Of a stretch of DNA of 64,000 nucleotides, positions 18,849 to 28,067 are shown one piece after another. Source of the DNA: Candidatus Symbiopectobacterium sp. NZEC151 (GTDB taxonomy: Bacteria; Pseudomonadota; Gammaproteobacteria; Enterobacterales; Enterobacteriaceae); the NCBI RefSeq assembly GCF_025962655.1, contig NZ_JAGFPE010000002.1, positions 434,001-498,000 on the forward strand. The letters run 5' to 3'. Position numbers and translations under genes: made by a program. The stretch's first letter is position 1, and each line of letters starts with the position of its first letter. Below the pieces are notes generated by a model. That model saw only the letters and a list, made by a program, of their open reading frames with translations. It ran no database searches and was not told the origin of the DNA.

Positions 18849-19290
18849 AAATCGCCTCCTGCCTTTCGGGGCAAAAATCCAGCCAGCCCCCGGCGATGGG
18901 CTTCAGCAGGCTCGTCTCACCTTCAGGCTCGATGGGCACCACGCGCTGATAGAGCACCATCACCGATGAGGAAGCGGGAAGATGCCCCTCACCGCGCAGC
19001 AACATATAGTGCTCACCGGGCACTTGCCGCAAACAGACTCGCAACCCTTCAGTTGCATAGGCGAAGCATTGTTCGTCGGAACGGTTGCCCATAAACCACA
19101 TCTGCCCAATGCCCCATTGTAGCGACGATTCGGCCAACACCAGCGTTTGCCAATAGCGGCGCTCATCATGGGTAAGAGACAGTGCGCTGTCCAACTGCCG
19201 TTGCATCCCCGTCATTAACAACAACCCCGCGGCTGCCAGCAACATCACCATCAAGAGCGCACCGTTGCCCTGCTGGCTCCAGCGTTTCAT
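18838..19290 (-). CDS. ygdB: YgdB-family minor-pilin-like protein (DUF2509)
   Basis: A 150-residue protein with one N-terminal transmembrane helix (about residues 10-28) and no canonical prepilin Glu5; it has the N-terminal layout of PilX-like minor pilins (NGALLMVMLLAAAGLLLM). Four cysteines in the soluble part fit an exported location. Its ATG overlaps the ppdB stop (ATGA), so it is translated with its pseudopilin neighbours, which is the main reason for assigning it to the same pilus-like assembly. Confidence 0.8.
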   Translation of the reverse strand: MKRWSQQGNGALLMVMLLAAAGLLLMTGMQRQLDSALSLTHDERRYWQTLVLAESSLQWGIGQMWFMGNRSDEQCFAYATEGLRVCLRQVPGEHYMLLRGEGHLPASSSVMVLYQRVVPIEPEGETSLLKPIAGGWLDFCPERQEAICGG

Positions 19291-19892
19291 GCGTTATGCC
19301 CTGCAATCCAGCGTACCGTATGGCGCGCGATCTCAGGACGACGAAACCAGTGCCCCGCCAGATGCACTTCATAAAGCGTCAGTCCGGCCACATTACGCCA
19401 TGCGATCACCTCGAAACGCGTTACCGTCACTTCCTGCGGATCAAGCCGCCGCTCCCATCCGCCGCCGCCACAATCGTTAATGCTGACTTGCGTTTCCCAT
19501 GCTCCCGCACGCAACCGATATCCAAACGTTTCCCGGCTCTGCGGGGCACCGCCACGTCGATTAAAATCATAGGTGACGATGGCGCAACTGTTCGCCGCTT
19601 CACCGGGAAATTGCCCTAAGGTTACGACATTATCGTGACAGCGACTGGTGCAAAACCCCGCGCGGCGCAGATCTTTTTCCAGCGCAAACAGTGCCTGATG
19701 GATACGCTGCTCCAGCCAGAAGTGGCGTAGCGTATTCTGGCTATGCCTGCGCAGCGTAGGGTAAATCTGCATGGAGACGATAACCATCACACTGCCAATC
19801 AGCATTGCCAGCAGCACCTCCAGCAGGCTAAACCCACCGATTCTCCGGCCTAACAACGTGGAATGCCCAAGACTGGCTGCGTATCGCTGCAT
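19287..19892 (-). CDS. ppdB: Prepilin-type protein PpdB (minor pseudopilin)
   Basis: The 201-residue product has a 20-residue leader ending in RRIGG, cut before FSLLEVLLAMLIGS; Glu5 of the mature helix is present. The soluble part contains several cysteines (GFCTSRCHD and NDCGGGG). A strong ribosome-binding sequence (GGGGGAGG, 7 nt spacing) supports the ATG at 19892, which overlaps ppdA by 43 nt. It belongs to the ppdA-ppdB-ygdB-ppdC operon of type IV pilus/type II secretion-like minor pseudopilins. Confidence 0.87.
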   Translation of the reverse strand: MQRYAASLGHSTLLGRRIGGFSLLEVLLAMLIGSVMVIVSMQIYPTLRRHSQNTLRHFWLEQRIHQALFALEKDLRRAGFCTSRCHDNVVTLGQFPGEAANSCAIVTYDFNRRGGAPQSRETFGYRLRAGAWETQVSINDCGGGGWERRLDPQEVTVTRFEVIAWRNVAGLTLYEVHLAGHWFRRPEIARHTVRWIAGHNA

Positions 19893-20344
19893 AACCGAAT
19901 CCTCCCCCAGATCGATATCACGATACGCAGGCGACCGGCACCATTCTCTAACACCAGATGCCCTGCCTGTGCGGTATTGCGCAGCCCATAAAAGGTGACC
20001 GTCGGGCGCGCCATTGCGGCAATGCGCACATCGGGCGCAGAGGGCAATAGACGCCCGCCAGAGCCCTCATGGCAGCTCAACGATGTCCCTGTCCCTTCGC
20101 GCAAACACCACGCCTCACCGGCCTGAATGACACTCACCGAGCGCGTATCGTTATACCAGTAGGCATTAGCCTGCACACGTTGCAGAAACAGCATCACCAA
20201 CTGCGTTTGCTGCTCGAGGCGCACAGCCTGTTGATGGGCGGTCCAGCCCTGTATTCCTCCTGCGGATAACAACGCGATGAGCGTCAGTGCAATCAGCAAT
20301 TCCGGCAGGCTAAAACCCGCATCAACAAAGGTGCTTTTATCCAT
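19850..20344 (-). CDS. ppdA: Prepilin-type protein PpdA (minor pseudopilin, GspH/FimT-like)
   Basis: A 164-residue pseudopilin whose short leader MDKSTFVDAG is followed by FSLPELLIALTLIALL, with Glu5 in place for assembly. Residue spacing and length resemble FimU/GspH-type minor pilins. I used the ATG at 20344 because it gives a normal 10-residue leader; a longer in-frame reading from 20437 would add a hydrophobic stretch with no family match. It is the first gene of the ppd operon, downstream of thyA on the same strand, with a terminator and an odd 15-bp repeat between them. Confidence 0.85.
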   Translation of the reverse strand: MDKSTFVDAGFSLPELLIALTLIALLSAGGIQGWTAHQQAVRLEQQTQLVMLFLQRVQANAYWYNDTRSVSVIQAGEAWCLREGTGTSLSCHEGSGGRLLPSAPDVRIAAMARPTVTFYGLRNTAQAGHLVLENGAGRLRIVISIWGRIRLCSDTQPVLGIPRC

Positions 20345-20452
20345 GACGGCAGTGTAGCCAGAATCGGGCAGTGCCCTGGCAAAAAAAAACGGGAATGCCT
20401 GTCTGCTCGCAACAAAACGGGCCCGATAGCGCGGCATTACAACGCAGATACA

Positions 20453-20512
20453 ATGCAGGTTGAAGAAATGCAGGTTGAAGAAATGCGGATTAAAGAAATG
20501 CGGGTTGAGAAA
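20453..20512 (+). repeat. Four tandem 15-bp repeats (ATGCAGGTTGAAGAA type)
   Basis: Four head-to-tail units start at 20453, 20468, 20483 and 20498. The first two are identical and the third and fourth differ at three and four positions. Because the unit is a multiple of three, the plus strand reads as a pentapeptide repeat (M-Q/R-V/I-E/K-E/K) beginning with ATG and ending at a TGA at 20522-20524, a 23-codon frame. No Shine-Dalgarno is evident. The repeat lies between the thyA terminator and the ppdA start, in the leader region of ppdA. Confidence 0.8.
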
Positions 20513-20534
20513 GGATTGGTGTGAAAACAGTGTG

Positions 20535-20560
20535 TAAAAAAGGCTGCCAAAGCAGCCTTG
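20535..20560 (-). terminator. Rho-independent terminator of thyA
   Basis: On the minus strand an AAGGCTGC/GCAGCCTT stem with a short loop is followed by six Ts. It begins about 25 nt after the thyA stop codon, so thyA transcripts should end here and ppdA is likely to need its own promoter. Confidence 0.88.
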
Positions 20561-20584
20561 ATAGAAAAAGTGCAGAATCGCTGA

Positions 20585-21379
20585 TTAAATCGCCACCGGA
20601 GCCTTGATGGCGGGGTGCGGGTCGTAACCTTCTATTTCGAAATCGTCGAACTGATAGTCAAACAGCGAGGCAGGACGGCGTTTAATAATTAATTTCGGCA
20701 ACGCTTTTGGCTCGCGGCTCAGTTGCAGGTGCGTCTGCTCCATATGGTTGTTGTAAAGGTGAGTGTCACCACCGGTCCAGACAAAGTCGCCGACGTCAAG
20801 ATCGCACTGCTGCGCCATCATATGTACCAGCAGTGCATAACTGGCAATGTTGAACGGCAGCCCCAGGAACACATCACACGAGCGTTGGTAAAGCTGGCAG
20901 GAGAGCTTGCCATCCGCCACGTAGAATTGGAAAAACGCGTGGCACGGTGCCAGCGCCATGCGATCCAACTCACCCACGTTCCACGCAGAAACAATGATAC
21001 GGCGTGAATTCGGGTCCTGCTTTAACTGTTGCAGCACGGTTTGCAGTTGGTCAATCTGACGACCATCTGCCGCGCCCCAGGCGCGCCACTGTTTACCGTA
21101 TACCGGCCCGAGATCGCCGTTTTCATCGGCCCATTCATCCCAAATGCTGACTTTATTGTCGTGCAGATAGCCAACGTTAGTGTCACCGTTGAGGAACCAC
21201 AGCAACTCGTGAATGATTGAGCGCAGATGGCAGCGCTTGGTGGTCACCAGCGGAAAGCCTTGTTGCAAATTGAAACGCATCTGGTGGCCGAAAATCGATA
21301 AGGTTCCGGTGCCGGTTCTGTCTTCCTTCGGCGTTCCCTCATCAAGCACTTTCTGCATCAATTCCAGATACTGTTTCAT
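20585..21379 (-). CDS. thyA: Thymidylate synthase
   Basis: ThyA methylates dUMP to dTMP using methylene-tetrahydrofolate. The 264-residue length equals E. coli ThyA. The catalytic cysteine lies in [11 protein letters not shown] (about residue 146), with the dUMP-binding [20 protein letters not shown] segment and the folate-binding C-terminus ending in KAPVAI. It is preceded by a GA-rich stretch (GTAGTGAGGGTGAA on the minus strand) that fits the ribosome. It lies 89 nt downstream of lgt on the same strand. Confidence 0.97.
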   Translation of the reverse strand: MKQYLELMQKVLDEGTPKEDRTGTGTLSIFGHQMRFNLQQGFPLVTTKRCHLRSIIHELLWFLNGDTNVGYLHDNKVSIWDEWADENGDLGPVYGKQWRAWGAADGRQIDQLQTVLQQLKQDPNSRRIIVSAWNVGELDRMALAPCHAFFQFYVADGKLSCQLYQRSCDVFLGLPFNIASYALLVHMMAQQCDLDVGDFVWTGGDTHLYNNHMEQTHLQLSREPKALPKLIIKRRPASLFDYQFDDFEIEGYDPHPAIKAPVAI

Positions 21380-21468
21380 TTCACCCTCACTACACGATTA
21401 AAAAATTTACCGTACAGCGTCCCGCTGATGTCAGCAAGGACGCCGCTCACGGCAAGCAGTTGCTGTTT

Positions 21469-22326
21469 TTACGCCTTACGGCGATAGGCCCAGACCATCA
21501 TCAGGATACCGGCAAACACCATCGGCAGCGACAGAATCTGCCCCATGCTGATGAAATTACCGAACAGGCCAAGCTGAGCATCCGGCTGGCGGAAAAATTC
21601 GGTGATAATGCGGAACATGCCGTAGCCAATCAAGAACAGGCCGGAAACGCTACCCATCGGGCGCGGTTTACGAATAAACAGATTTAGCAGAATAAACAGC
21701 GCAATGCCTTCCAGCGCCATCTGATAAAGCTGCGACGGATGGCGCGGCAACATGCCGTACTGATTGAAGATCGCCTGCCATTGCGGGTTGGTTACCGCCA
21801 GCATCAAATCTTCGCTACGCGCACCGGGAAACAGCATCGCCCATGGCGTATCGGTAGTGACGCGGCCCCACAGCTCCCCGTTGATAAAGTTCCCCAAGCG
21901 CCCCGCGCCCAGCCCAAAAGGGATCAGCGGTGCGATAAAATCGGCAACCTGAAAGAAGTGGCGTTTGGTGCGACGGGCAAACCACAGCATGACGCAAATC
22001 ACCCCAACCAAACCGCCGTGGAACGACATGCCGCCATCCCATACTTTGAACAGGTAAAGCGGGTTACTGATGAACGAGGGGAACGCATAGAACAGGACAT
22101 ACCCCAGACGGCCGCCCACGAACACCCCGAGGAACCCGAGGTAGAGCAGGTTTTCCACTTCTTCTTTGGTCCAGCCGCTGCCCGGTTTGTTCGCCCGACG
22201 CACAGCCAGCCACATGGCGAACACAAAGCCCACCAGGTACATCAGTCCATACCAATGGAGTGAAACGGGTCCAAGGGAGAAAATCACCGGATCAAATTGA
22301 GGAAACGCCAAGTAACTCGTTGTCAT
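21469..22326 (-). CDS. lgt: Prolipoprotein diacylglyceryl transferase
   Basis: Lgt transfers diacylglyceryl from phosphatidylglycerol to the lipobox cysteine of prolipoproteins in the inner membrane, the essential first step of lipoprotein maturation. The 285-residue protein has about seven membrane segments, the Lgt signature [14 protein letters not shown] with its essential Arg and Asn, and the conserved periplasmic HGGLVG motif. Length and ends match E. coli Lgt (291). It is followed by thyA and preceded by ptsP on the same strand. Confidence 0.96.
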   Translation of the reverse strand: MTTSYLAFPQFDPVIFSLGPVSLHWYGLMYLVGFVFAMWLAVRRANKPGSGWTKEEVENLLYLGFLGVFVGGRLGYVLFYAFPSFISNPLYLFKVWDGGMSFHGGLVGVICVMLWFARRTKRHFFQVADFIAPLIPFGLGAGRLGNFINGELWGRVTTDTPWAMLFPGARSEDLMLAVTNPQWQAIFNQYGMLPRHPSQLYQMALEGIALFILLNLFIRKPRPMGSVSGLFLIGYGMFRIITEFFRQPDAQLGLFGNFISMGQILSLPMVFAGILMMVWAYRRKA

Positions 22327-22540
22327 CGATCACCACATGCTTGTTTGTTTTATCTCACGACGTTGTTTATCCCACGGTGTGGGAAGTCGGGAAAGGGGAA
22401 ACCTTGTTTGCCAGCGCACTCTCGGCATTAACGCCTGACGCACTGGCGGCGGTTGCGCATGATAGCACAGAGCAGCCGCTACGCAGCGTGCAAGCTCAGG
22501 AAAAGTTATGTAAACAGGATGTTACCGTTGAAACACTTTG

Positions 22541-24787
22541 TCAGCGTCCACCGCGGGCCAACCCGCCCAAACCGCGCTCTTCGAGGAAAAGTGCAATCCA
22601 CTGGCGCACTTCGCTGGCGCTCCGCGCTAGCAAAAGGCGCTGGGTCAGCGCTTGCACCTCGGTCAGCACCAATTGACGCAGCAGGTATTTTACCCGTGCC
22701 ACACTACGGCCGTTCATACTGAACGTACGATAGCCCAGCCCGGTCAATACCAGCGATCCCATGGCCTCACCGGCCATTTCGCCACAGACGGAGACTTCAA
22801 GATCAAGGTGTTGGCACTCGCGTGCGATACCTGCCAGCGCCTGCAACATGGACGGATGCAGGCTGTCATAGAGCGATGCCACGTGCGGGTTGTTGCGATC
22901 CACCGCCAGCAAATATTGGGTCAAATCGTTGGTGCCTACCGAGACAAAATCGATACGCGAGGCCAGGTGCGGCAGCAAAAACAACATAGACGGGACTTCG
23001 ATCATCACACCGATGCGCGGTTGCGGCAAGGCATGCCCCACCAGTTCGCGTACCTCGGCGGCGGCCTGAGCGATAAGCCGACATGCTTCGTCCACCTCGT
23101 CCAGACTGCTGACCATCGGCAACAAAATGCGCAGGTTGCCAGTTTCGGCGTTGGCGCGCAGCATCGCCCGCACCTGGATCAAGAAGATCTCCGGCTGATC
23201 GAGCGTAACGCGAATACCGCGCCATCCCAAACAGGGGTTCTCTTCACTGATCGGCAAATAGGGAAGCTGTTTGTCGGCACCGATATCCAACGTGCGCAAC
23301 ACCACCGGGCGTGAGGGATAAAGCTGCAACATGCCCTGGTACTGCGCCATCTGTTCATCTTCAGAGGGAAAGCCGCTCTGTAGCATAAAAGGCACTTCGG
23401 TACGGTACAGCCCCACGCCGTCAACCAGATTGATAAAACGCTGCTCATGTTCGGCGCTGAGCCCGGCGTTGAGCATCACCTGCATGCTTTCGCCGCTTTT
23501 CAGTACCGCAGGCCGTTGCATATCGTCTTCGGCCAGACGCGTCAGCGCATTATCTTCACTCAACAGGCGCTGATATTCCTGTAAAAGCATCGGCTCAGGA
23601 TCCACCAGCAGTTCACCCCGATAACCATCAAGGATCAGGGTACGCTGGTGCAATAACTCCGGCTGAATATCCGCCCCCATCAGGGTGGGGATCCCCATCG
23701 CCCGCACCATAATCGCCGCATGAGAGTTAGCGGCACCGTCGTGCACGACCACGCCCGCCAGCCGGTCTTGCGGCACATCCGCCAGCAGCGTCGCCGTCAG
23801 TTCATCGGCTACCAGAATAAAATGTGGCGGCCAGCGATCGCTGCTGGTCACACTGTCGTCAAGGTGGAACAACAGACGCTGACCCAACGCGCGGAAATCC
23901 CCGGCGCGCTCACGCAAATAGGCATCCTGAAGCACAGCAAACTGCGCGGCAAAACGCTCGATCACCAGTTTTACCGCCCACTCGGCGACATTTCCGTCAT
24001 CCACTTCCTGAAACAATTCGCGCTTGAGGCGTGCATCGCTCAGCAAATGGGAGTAGAGCTCGAAAATGGCCGCACTCTCTTTTTGCGCGCTGGCGCTAAA
24101 GCGTTTACTGAAACGGCGAAACTCTGCATTGGCCTCTTCCAGCGCCTGCGTCAGGCGCGAACGCTCGCGCTCGCTATCCAGGCTTGAAGCAGGAAAAACC
24201 AGCTCCAGTGAGGGCTGGCTGCTGTCCATCCAGCCCGGCGCAATCGCCACGCCGCTCGATGCCACCAGCGCTTTGAGCCGCGTTTGCCGATATTGACCAA
24301 ACAGCGCCTTGATTTGCGTCAGAGAAAGGATGGCGGCCATTTGCGCCGCCAGCGTGACCATGAAAGACTCTTCATTTTTATCAAACTGGCGGTGTTCGCG
24401 CTGTTGCACCACCAGCACCCCGAGCAGTTGTCGGCGATGAATGATGGGCACACCAAGGAAAGAACGAAAGTGCTGCTCTTTAACGGAAGGAATAAATTTA
24501 AAACTGGGGTGGGCCTGCGCATCGGCCAGGTTGATGGGTTCAGCACGCTGCCCCACCAATCCGACAATTCCTTGACCAAAGGCCAGCGTGATAAGGCGAC
24601 CACGCGGCTTTTTCAAACCGCGTGTCGCCATCAGGTAGTAACATTGGCGATCGTGATCGGCCAGATAGATAGAACAGACTTCCGTATCCATCGCCTGGCA
24701 GGTCTCATTGACCAACAGATCCAGCGCATCATTCAAGCGTGATGCCGCCGCCACTTTCTCAACGATTTCTCGCAAACGCGTGAGCAT
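22541..24787 (-). CDS. ptsP: PTS-Ntr enzyme I (PEP-protein phosphotransferase PtsP)
   Basis: PtsP autophosphorylates with PEP and passes phosphate to NPr, then EIIA-Ntr, linking nitrogen status and potassium balance rather than sugar import. The 748-residue protein has an N-terminal GAF domain (about residues 1-160), which binds glutamine and alpha-ketoglutarate in E. coli, then an EI N-domain with the phosphorylated His in DGAANSHAAIMVRAMGIP, and a PEP-binding TIM barrel with GLYRTEVPFM and the FVSVGTNDLTQYLLA motif. Length is the same as E. coli PtsP (748). It follows rppH by 12 nt, consistent with one transcript. Confidence 0.96.
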   Translation of the reverse strand: MLTRLREIVEKVAAASRLNDALDLLVNETCQAMDTEVCSIYLADHDRQCYYLMATRGLKKPRGRLITLAFGQGIVGLVGQRAEPINLADAQAHPSFKFIPSVKEQHFRSFLGVPIIHRRQLLGVLVVQQREHRQFDKNEESFMVTLAAQMAAILSLTQIKALFGQYRQTRLKALVASSGVAIAPGWMDSSQPSLELVFPASSLDSERERSRLTQALEEANAEFRRFSKRFSASAQKESAAIFELYSHLLSDARLKRELFQEVDDGNVAEWAVKLVIERFAAQFAVLQDAYLRERAGDFRALGQRLLFHLDDSVTSSDRWPPHFILVADELTATLLADVPQDRLAGVVVHDGAANSHAAIMVRAMGIPTLMGADIQPELLHQRTLILDGYRGELLVDPEPMLLQEYQRLLSEDNALTRLAEDDMQRPAVLKSGESMQVMLNAGLSAEHEQRFINLVDGVGLYRTEVPFMLQSGFPSEDEQMAQYQGMLQLYPSRPVVLRTLDIGADKQLPYLPISEENPCLGWRGIRVTLDQPEIFLIQVRAMLRANAETGNLRILLPMVSSLDEVDEACRLIAQAAAEVRELVGHALPQPRIGVMIEVPSMLFLLPHLASRIDFVSVGTNDLTQYLLAVDRNNPHVASLYDSLHPSMLQALAGIARECQHLDLEVSVCGEMAGEAMGSLVLTGLGYRTFSMNGRSVARVKYLLRQLVLTEVQALTQRLLLARSASEVRQWIALFLEERGLGGLARGGR

Positions 24788-24799
24788 GATGAGCGCGAC

Positions 24800-25327
24800 T
24801 TATCCTCTTTTGCGCCGAGGCACCGAAGGCGCCCTCGCCGCGGCGTTCTCTTGCAGTTGTATAACCGGGCTGATAAATTCCTTCATCACCCGACGGTAAA
24901 CGTCGCGTTTAAACGACACCACCTGACGCACAGGATACCAGTAACTCACCCAGCGCCAGCCGTCGAACTCCGGCGTGCCGCTGCTTTGCATATTGATATC
25001 AGATTCGTTGCTCATTAACTGTAGCAGAAACCACTTCTGCTTTTGACCGATACAAACCGGTTTTGTATCCCAACGCACCAAACGTTTTGGTAATTTGTAA
25101 CGTAACCAGCTACGGGTTGAAGCCAGAATACGGACATCCTTTTTCCTGAGTCCCACTTCTTCAAACAGTTCGCGATACATGGCCTGTTCAGGGCTTTCTC
25201 CCGGATTGATGCCCCCTTGCGGGAACTGCCAGGAGTGCTGACCATAACGGCGCGCCCAGAGCACTTCACCAAGCCGATTGCAGATTACAATACCAACGTT
25301 AGGGCGGTAGCCATCATCATCGATCAC
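24800..25327 (-). CDS. rppH: RNA pyrophosphohydrolase RppH
   Basis: RppH removes pyrophosphate from 5'-triphosphorylated mRNAs, which starts RNase E-dependent decay. The 175-residue protein carries the Nudix box (GGINPGE...RELFEEVG, about residues 38-59) and the conserved [18 protein letters not shown] block. The start is GTG at 25327 ([13 protein letters not shown]), preceded by a GAGGT ribosome-binding sequence. An ATG at 25411 would add 28 residues with no family match. E. coli RppH has 176 residues. The upstream region is the DnaA-box cluster described separately. Confidence 0.95.
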   Translation of the reverse strand: MIDDDGYRPNVGIVICNRLGEVLWARRYGQHSWQFPQGGINPGESPEQAMYRELFEEVGLRKKDVRILASTRSWLRYKLPKRLVRWDTKPVCIGQKQKWFLLQLMSNESDINMQSSGTPEFDGWRWVSYWYPVRQVVSFKRDVYRRVMKEFISPVIQLQENAAARAPSVPRRKRG

Positions 25328-25454
25328 CGGACTACCTCGAAAACTTTCAATGCAAAGATGACCTGATTGTTTCACACTCCCGCCACCCGGTAAACTCCTG
25401 CTTAACAGCATTGATTCTACTAATAACCTGCCGCTAACCCACAGAAAGGGGTAG

Positions 25455-25830
25455 AGTTATAAACAGCACGCGGCAGCCATAGCGCTTTTATTCACTATTT
25501 TTGTGGATATCACTGTGCAGAACCAAATGAAAGCATGCGGAAAACATTTTCTTTGTCGTTAAAACCGCTGCGCGCAACCCAAAAAATCTTCCTTTATTTT
25601 CAAAAAAATACCGATTTAACCCACGGCATATTCACTGCAAATAAACAGCGCAGAAAACCGGTGTTCGGCAGAGTGGTGAAAGATTGCTCCACGACGGTTT
25701 TATCCACAGCCGCAGCGCAAGAATCGCATAATAAAATACCAAAAATCGCAAAAAACCGTGACGTCAAGGCTGTAAATCAAACCAGTAGTGATGACTTATC
25801 CCGGTTATCCCAAAAATCTGTGGATAACCT
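25455..25830. promoter_or_regulatory. DARS2-like DnaA-reactivating locus (DnaA-box cluster)
   Basis: The intergenic region between rppH and mutH contains perfect DnaA boxes TTATCCACA at 25700-25708 and TGTGGATAA (reverse orientation) at 25819-25827. Weaker copies lie at 25502-25510 (TGTGGATAT), 25805-25813 (TTATCCCAA) and 25457-25465 (TTATAAACA). The 25805 and 25819 boxes face each other 5 bp apart. An IHF-like AATCAAACCAGTA lies at about 25776-25788 between the boxes. In E. coli the same intergenic position holds DARS2, which converts ADP-DnaA to ATP-DnaA and times replication initiation with IHF and Fis. A 100-codon plus-strand frame crosses the region but looks non-coding. Confidence 0.75.
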
Positions 25831-26031
25831 GGTGTAAGATCCTGTTTACTTTCGGTGTCTATCCCTGAACAACGATAAAACCGACGCAATACATTGGCGG
25901 GATAAATAAAAAAATACGCTATGAATCATGCTATTATTGTTTTTCTTTCGGCACGGTAGCGCCCTGTTGAAAAACCTGACGGATGCTGTATTTTTTTTAG
26001 TCAATCTGACGACCTGTTTTCATAGGTGAAT

Positions 26032-26712
26032 ATGCCCAACCCGATTTCGACACCCCCTGCCGATGAGCATACGCTGCTCGAGCGCGCACAAGCGCTTGCC
26101 GGGTACACGCTGGCGGAGCTTGCTGTACGGGCAAATCTGCCGCTGCCTGCCAACCTCAAACGCGACAAGGGGTGGATCGGCGTACTGCTTGAGCGCTTTC
26201 TCGGTGCCAGCGCGGGCAGCAAACCCGAGCAGGATTTTCCCGATATCGGCGTGGAGCTAAAAACCATTCCGATTGATGACAGGGGCAGACCGCTCGAAAC
26301 CACCTTCGTGTCGGTGGCTCCGCTGACCGGCAACAGCGGTGTCACTTGGGAAAGCAGCCATGTACGGCACAAGTTGGCACGGGTGCTGTGGATCCCGGTG
26401 GAAGGGTCGCGCGAGATTCCGCTTGGCGAACGACATATCGGCACGCCGCTTATCTGGAGCCCCTCTCCCGAGGAAGAGATGCTGCTGCGTCGGGATTGGG
26501 AGGAATTGATGGATCTGATTGTGCTTGGCAAAGTGGAGAGCATCACCGCACGTCACGGCGAGGTATTACAATTACGGCCCAAAGCGGCCAACAGCAAGGC
26601 GCTGACACAAGCGATCGGCGAGTTTGGTCAGCCTATCATGACCTTGCCACGCGGTTTCTATTTAAAGAAGACCTTTACCGGCCCACTGTTAGCTCGCCAC
26701 TTTCATCTTTAA
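26032..26712 (+). CDS. mutH: DNA mismatch repair endonuclease MutH
   Basis: MutH nicks the unmethylated strand at hemimethylated GATC sites after activation by MutS and MutL. The 226-residue protein shows the [12 protein letters not shown] block (the D-ExK metal-binding catalytic motif) near residues 75-85, the [17 protein letters not shown] segment and a C-terminal [17 protein letters not shown]. The ATG at 26032 is used; an in-frame GTG two codons upstream is an alternative. It is the first gene after the DARS2-like region and divergent from rppH. Confidence 0.95.
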   Translation: MPNPISTPPADEHTLLERAQALAGYTLAELAVRANLPLPANLKRDKGWIGVLLERFLGASAGSKPEQDFPDIGVELKTIPIDDRGRPLETTFVSVAPLTGNSGVTWESSHVRHKLARVLWIPVEGSREIPLGERHIGTPLIWSPSPEEEMLLRRDWEELMDLIVLGKVESITARHGEVLQLRPKAANSKALTQAIGEFGQPIMTLPRGFYLKKTFTGPLLARHFHL

Positions 26713-26807
26713 ACACCATAGATAATGCGTATCATTTTTTCTTGCCAGAAAGCCGAAAGCAAAGCGTATAATCTACGTTTACATTTCGTTTAGGTGTGAT
26801 TGATATA

Positions 26808-27524
26808 ATGTTTGATTGGATTGTTGATCCGAATGCATGGTTGGCGCTCGGCACACTGACCATTTTGGAGATCGTACTAGGTATCGACAACATCATTTTC
26901 CTTTCTCTGGTTGTCGCCAAGTTACCCAAAGCCCAGCAGAATAAAGCGCGCCGTATCGGCCTTCTGGGGGCCATGCTGATGCGCCTTGGCCTGCTCGCCT
27001 CGATCGCCTGGGTGATTCGCCTTACCAACCCGCTGTTTACGCTGATGGATAATGAAATCTCCGTCCGCGATCTGATCCTGTTTTTCGGCGGCTTGTTCCT
27101 GATCTGGAAATCCAGCCGCGAGGTTCATGAGACCATAGAGGGTGGCTCTGAAGCTCATGCCAGCCAGGTGCATTCCTTTTTTGGGGCGATTGTGCAGATC
27201 ATGCTGCTGGACATCATCTTCAGCCTCGACTCCGTCATCACCGCCGTCGGCCTTTCCGATCATCTGTTTATCATGATGGCCGCCGTGGTGATTGCCGTGG
27301 GTGTGATGATGTTTTCCGCCCGCGTTATCGGTGAATTTGTCGATCGTCACCCATCGGTGAAAATGCTGGCACTCTCTTTCCTGATTCTGGTGGGCTTTAC
27401 GCTGATTCTGGAAAGTGTCGATGTCCACGTTCCCAAGGGCTATATCTATTTCGCCATGTTCTTCTCAATGTCGGTTGAAGCGCTGAATCTGATGCGCGGC
27501 AAAAAAGCGACAAGCGCAGAGTAA
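26808..27524 (+). CDS. ygdQ: TerC-family integral membrane protein YgdQ
   Basis: A 238-residue inner-membrane protein with about seven hydrophobic segments. It carries the TerC-family acidic motif ILEIVLGIDNIIFLSL in the first helix and the related LLDIIFSLDSVITAVG in the middle, two pseudo-repeated sites proposed to bind metal ions, and matches E. coli YgdQ nearly throughout. TerC relatives are linked to manganese export and tellurite resistance, but the role of YgdQ itself is not established. The ATG at 26808 was chosen over a GTG at 26796. A hairpin at 27532-27552 follows. Confidence 0.9.
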   Translation: MFDWIVDPNAWLALGTLTILEIVLGIDNIIFLSLVVAKLPKAQQNKARRIGLLGAMLMRLGLLASIAWVIRLTNPLFTLMDNEISVRDLILFFGGLFLIWKSSREVHETIEGGSEAHASQVHSFFGAIVQIMLLDIIFSLDSVITAVGLSDHLFIMMAAVVIAVGVMMFSARVIGEFVDRHPSVKMLALSFLILVGFTLILESVDVHVPKGYIYFAMFFSMSVEALNLMRGKKATSAE

Positions 27525-27531
27525 CGCCCCA

Positions 27532-27552
27532 GCGGGTAGCATTGCTGCCCGC
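27532..27552 (+). terminator. Hairpin after ygdQ, probable terminator
   Basis: GCGGGTAGC/GCTGCCCGC stem with a 3-nt loop immediately downstream of ygdQ. The following TCTCCCCCCCCTG tract has few Ts at first, so termination would be weak or factor-assisted. Confidence 0.45.
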
Positions 27553-27718
27553 TCTCCCCCCCTGTTTTTACGCGTAAATCATCGATTATTTCCATTATTC
27601 CTACATTCTTCTTTTTCACGCTTTGCTAGACTCATCTTGTATATTCATGTTTTTTGATAGAGATTAGGTTCTGACAGAGAGCCATCGCCCGTTTTTTACT
27701 ATTCGAGTGGATTACCTG

Positions 27719-27937
27719 ATGACGATTAGACACAAAGCCATCGCGTTATGCTTTTTTGCCTTGTTGGTGAGCGGGTGTAGCAGCAACTATGTTATTGCCA
27801 CGAAAGAGGGGCAGATGTTGCTGACGAAAAACAAGCCGGCGTTGGACAAAGATACTGGCCTACTCAGTTATCTTGATGAAGATGGGCAGTGGCGACAGAT
27901 CAATAATGAAGTTGTCTCCCAGATTGTTCAGCGTTAA
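27719..27937 (+). CDS. ygdR: Small lipoprotein YgdR (YgdI/YgdR family, DUF903)
   Basis: A 72-residue lipoprotein with basic start, hydrophobic core and lipobox LVSGC (acylated Cys about residue 19), followed by SSNYVIATKEGQML, the conserved start of the SH3-like DUF903 beta-sandwich of about 50 residues. The GTG at 27707 is an alternative four codons upstream. Function is unknown; E. coli carries the paralogues YgdI and YgdR. It has its own upstream gap of about 190 nt, so an independent promoter is likely. Confidence 0.87.
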   Translation: MTIRHKAIALCFFALLVSGCSSNYVIATKEGQMLLTKNKPALDKDTGLLSYLDEDGQWRQINNEVVSQIVQR

Positions 27938-28067
27938 CGGCAGGACAAGCCATTAAAGGTGCTTCCCCCCATAGCATTGCTTGGTTATAGTCAGAAACAG
28001 GCGCTGGTTTTTCCCTTTGCGTAAGGGATGAGGACGCCGGGATTTTCAGACATTAAGGAAGCTGGCA

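Noticed and set aside
25535..25837. 100-codon plus-strand reading frame in the rppH-mutH gap
   Set aside because: Its codon use and amino-acid composition look non-coding, no ribosome-binding sequence precedes it, and it runs over the DnaA boxes of the DARS2-like region.
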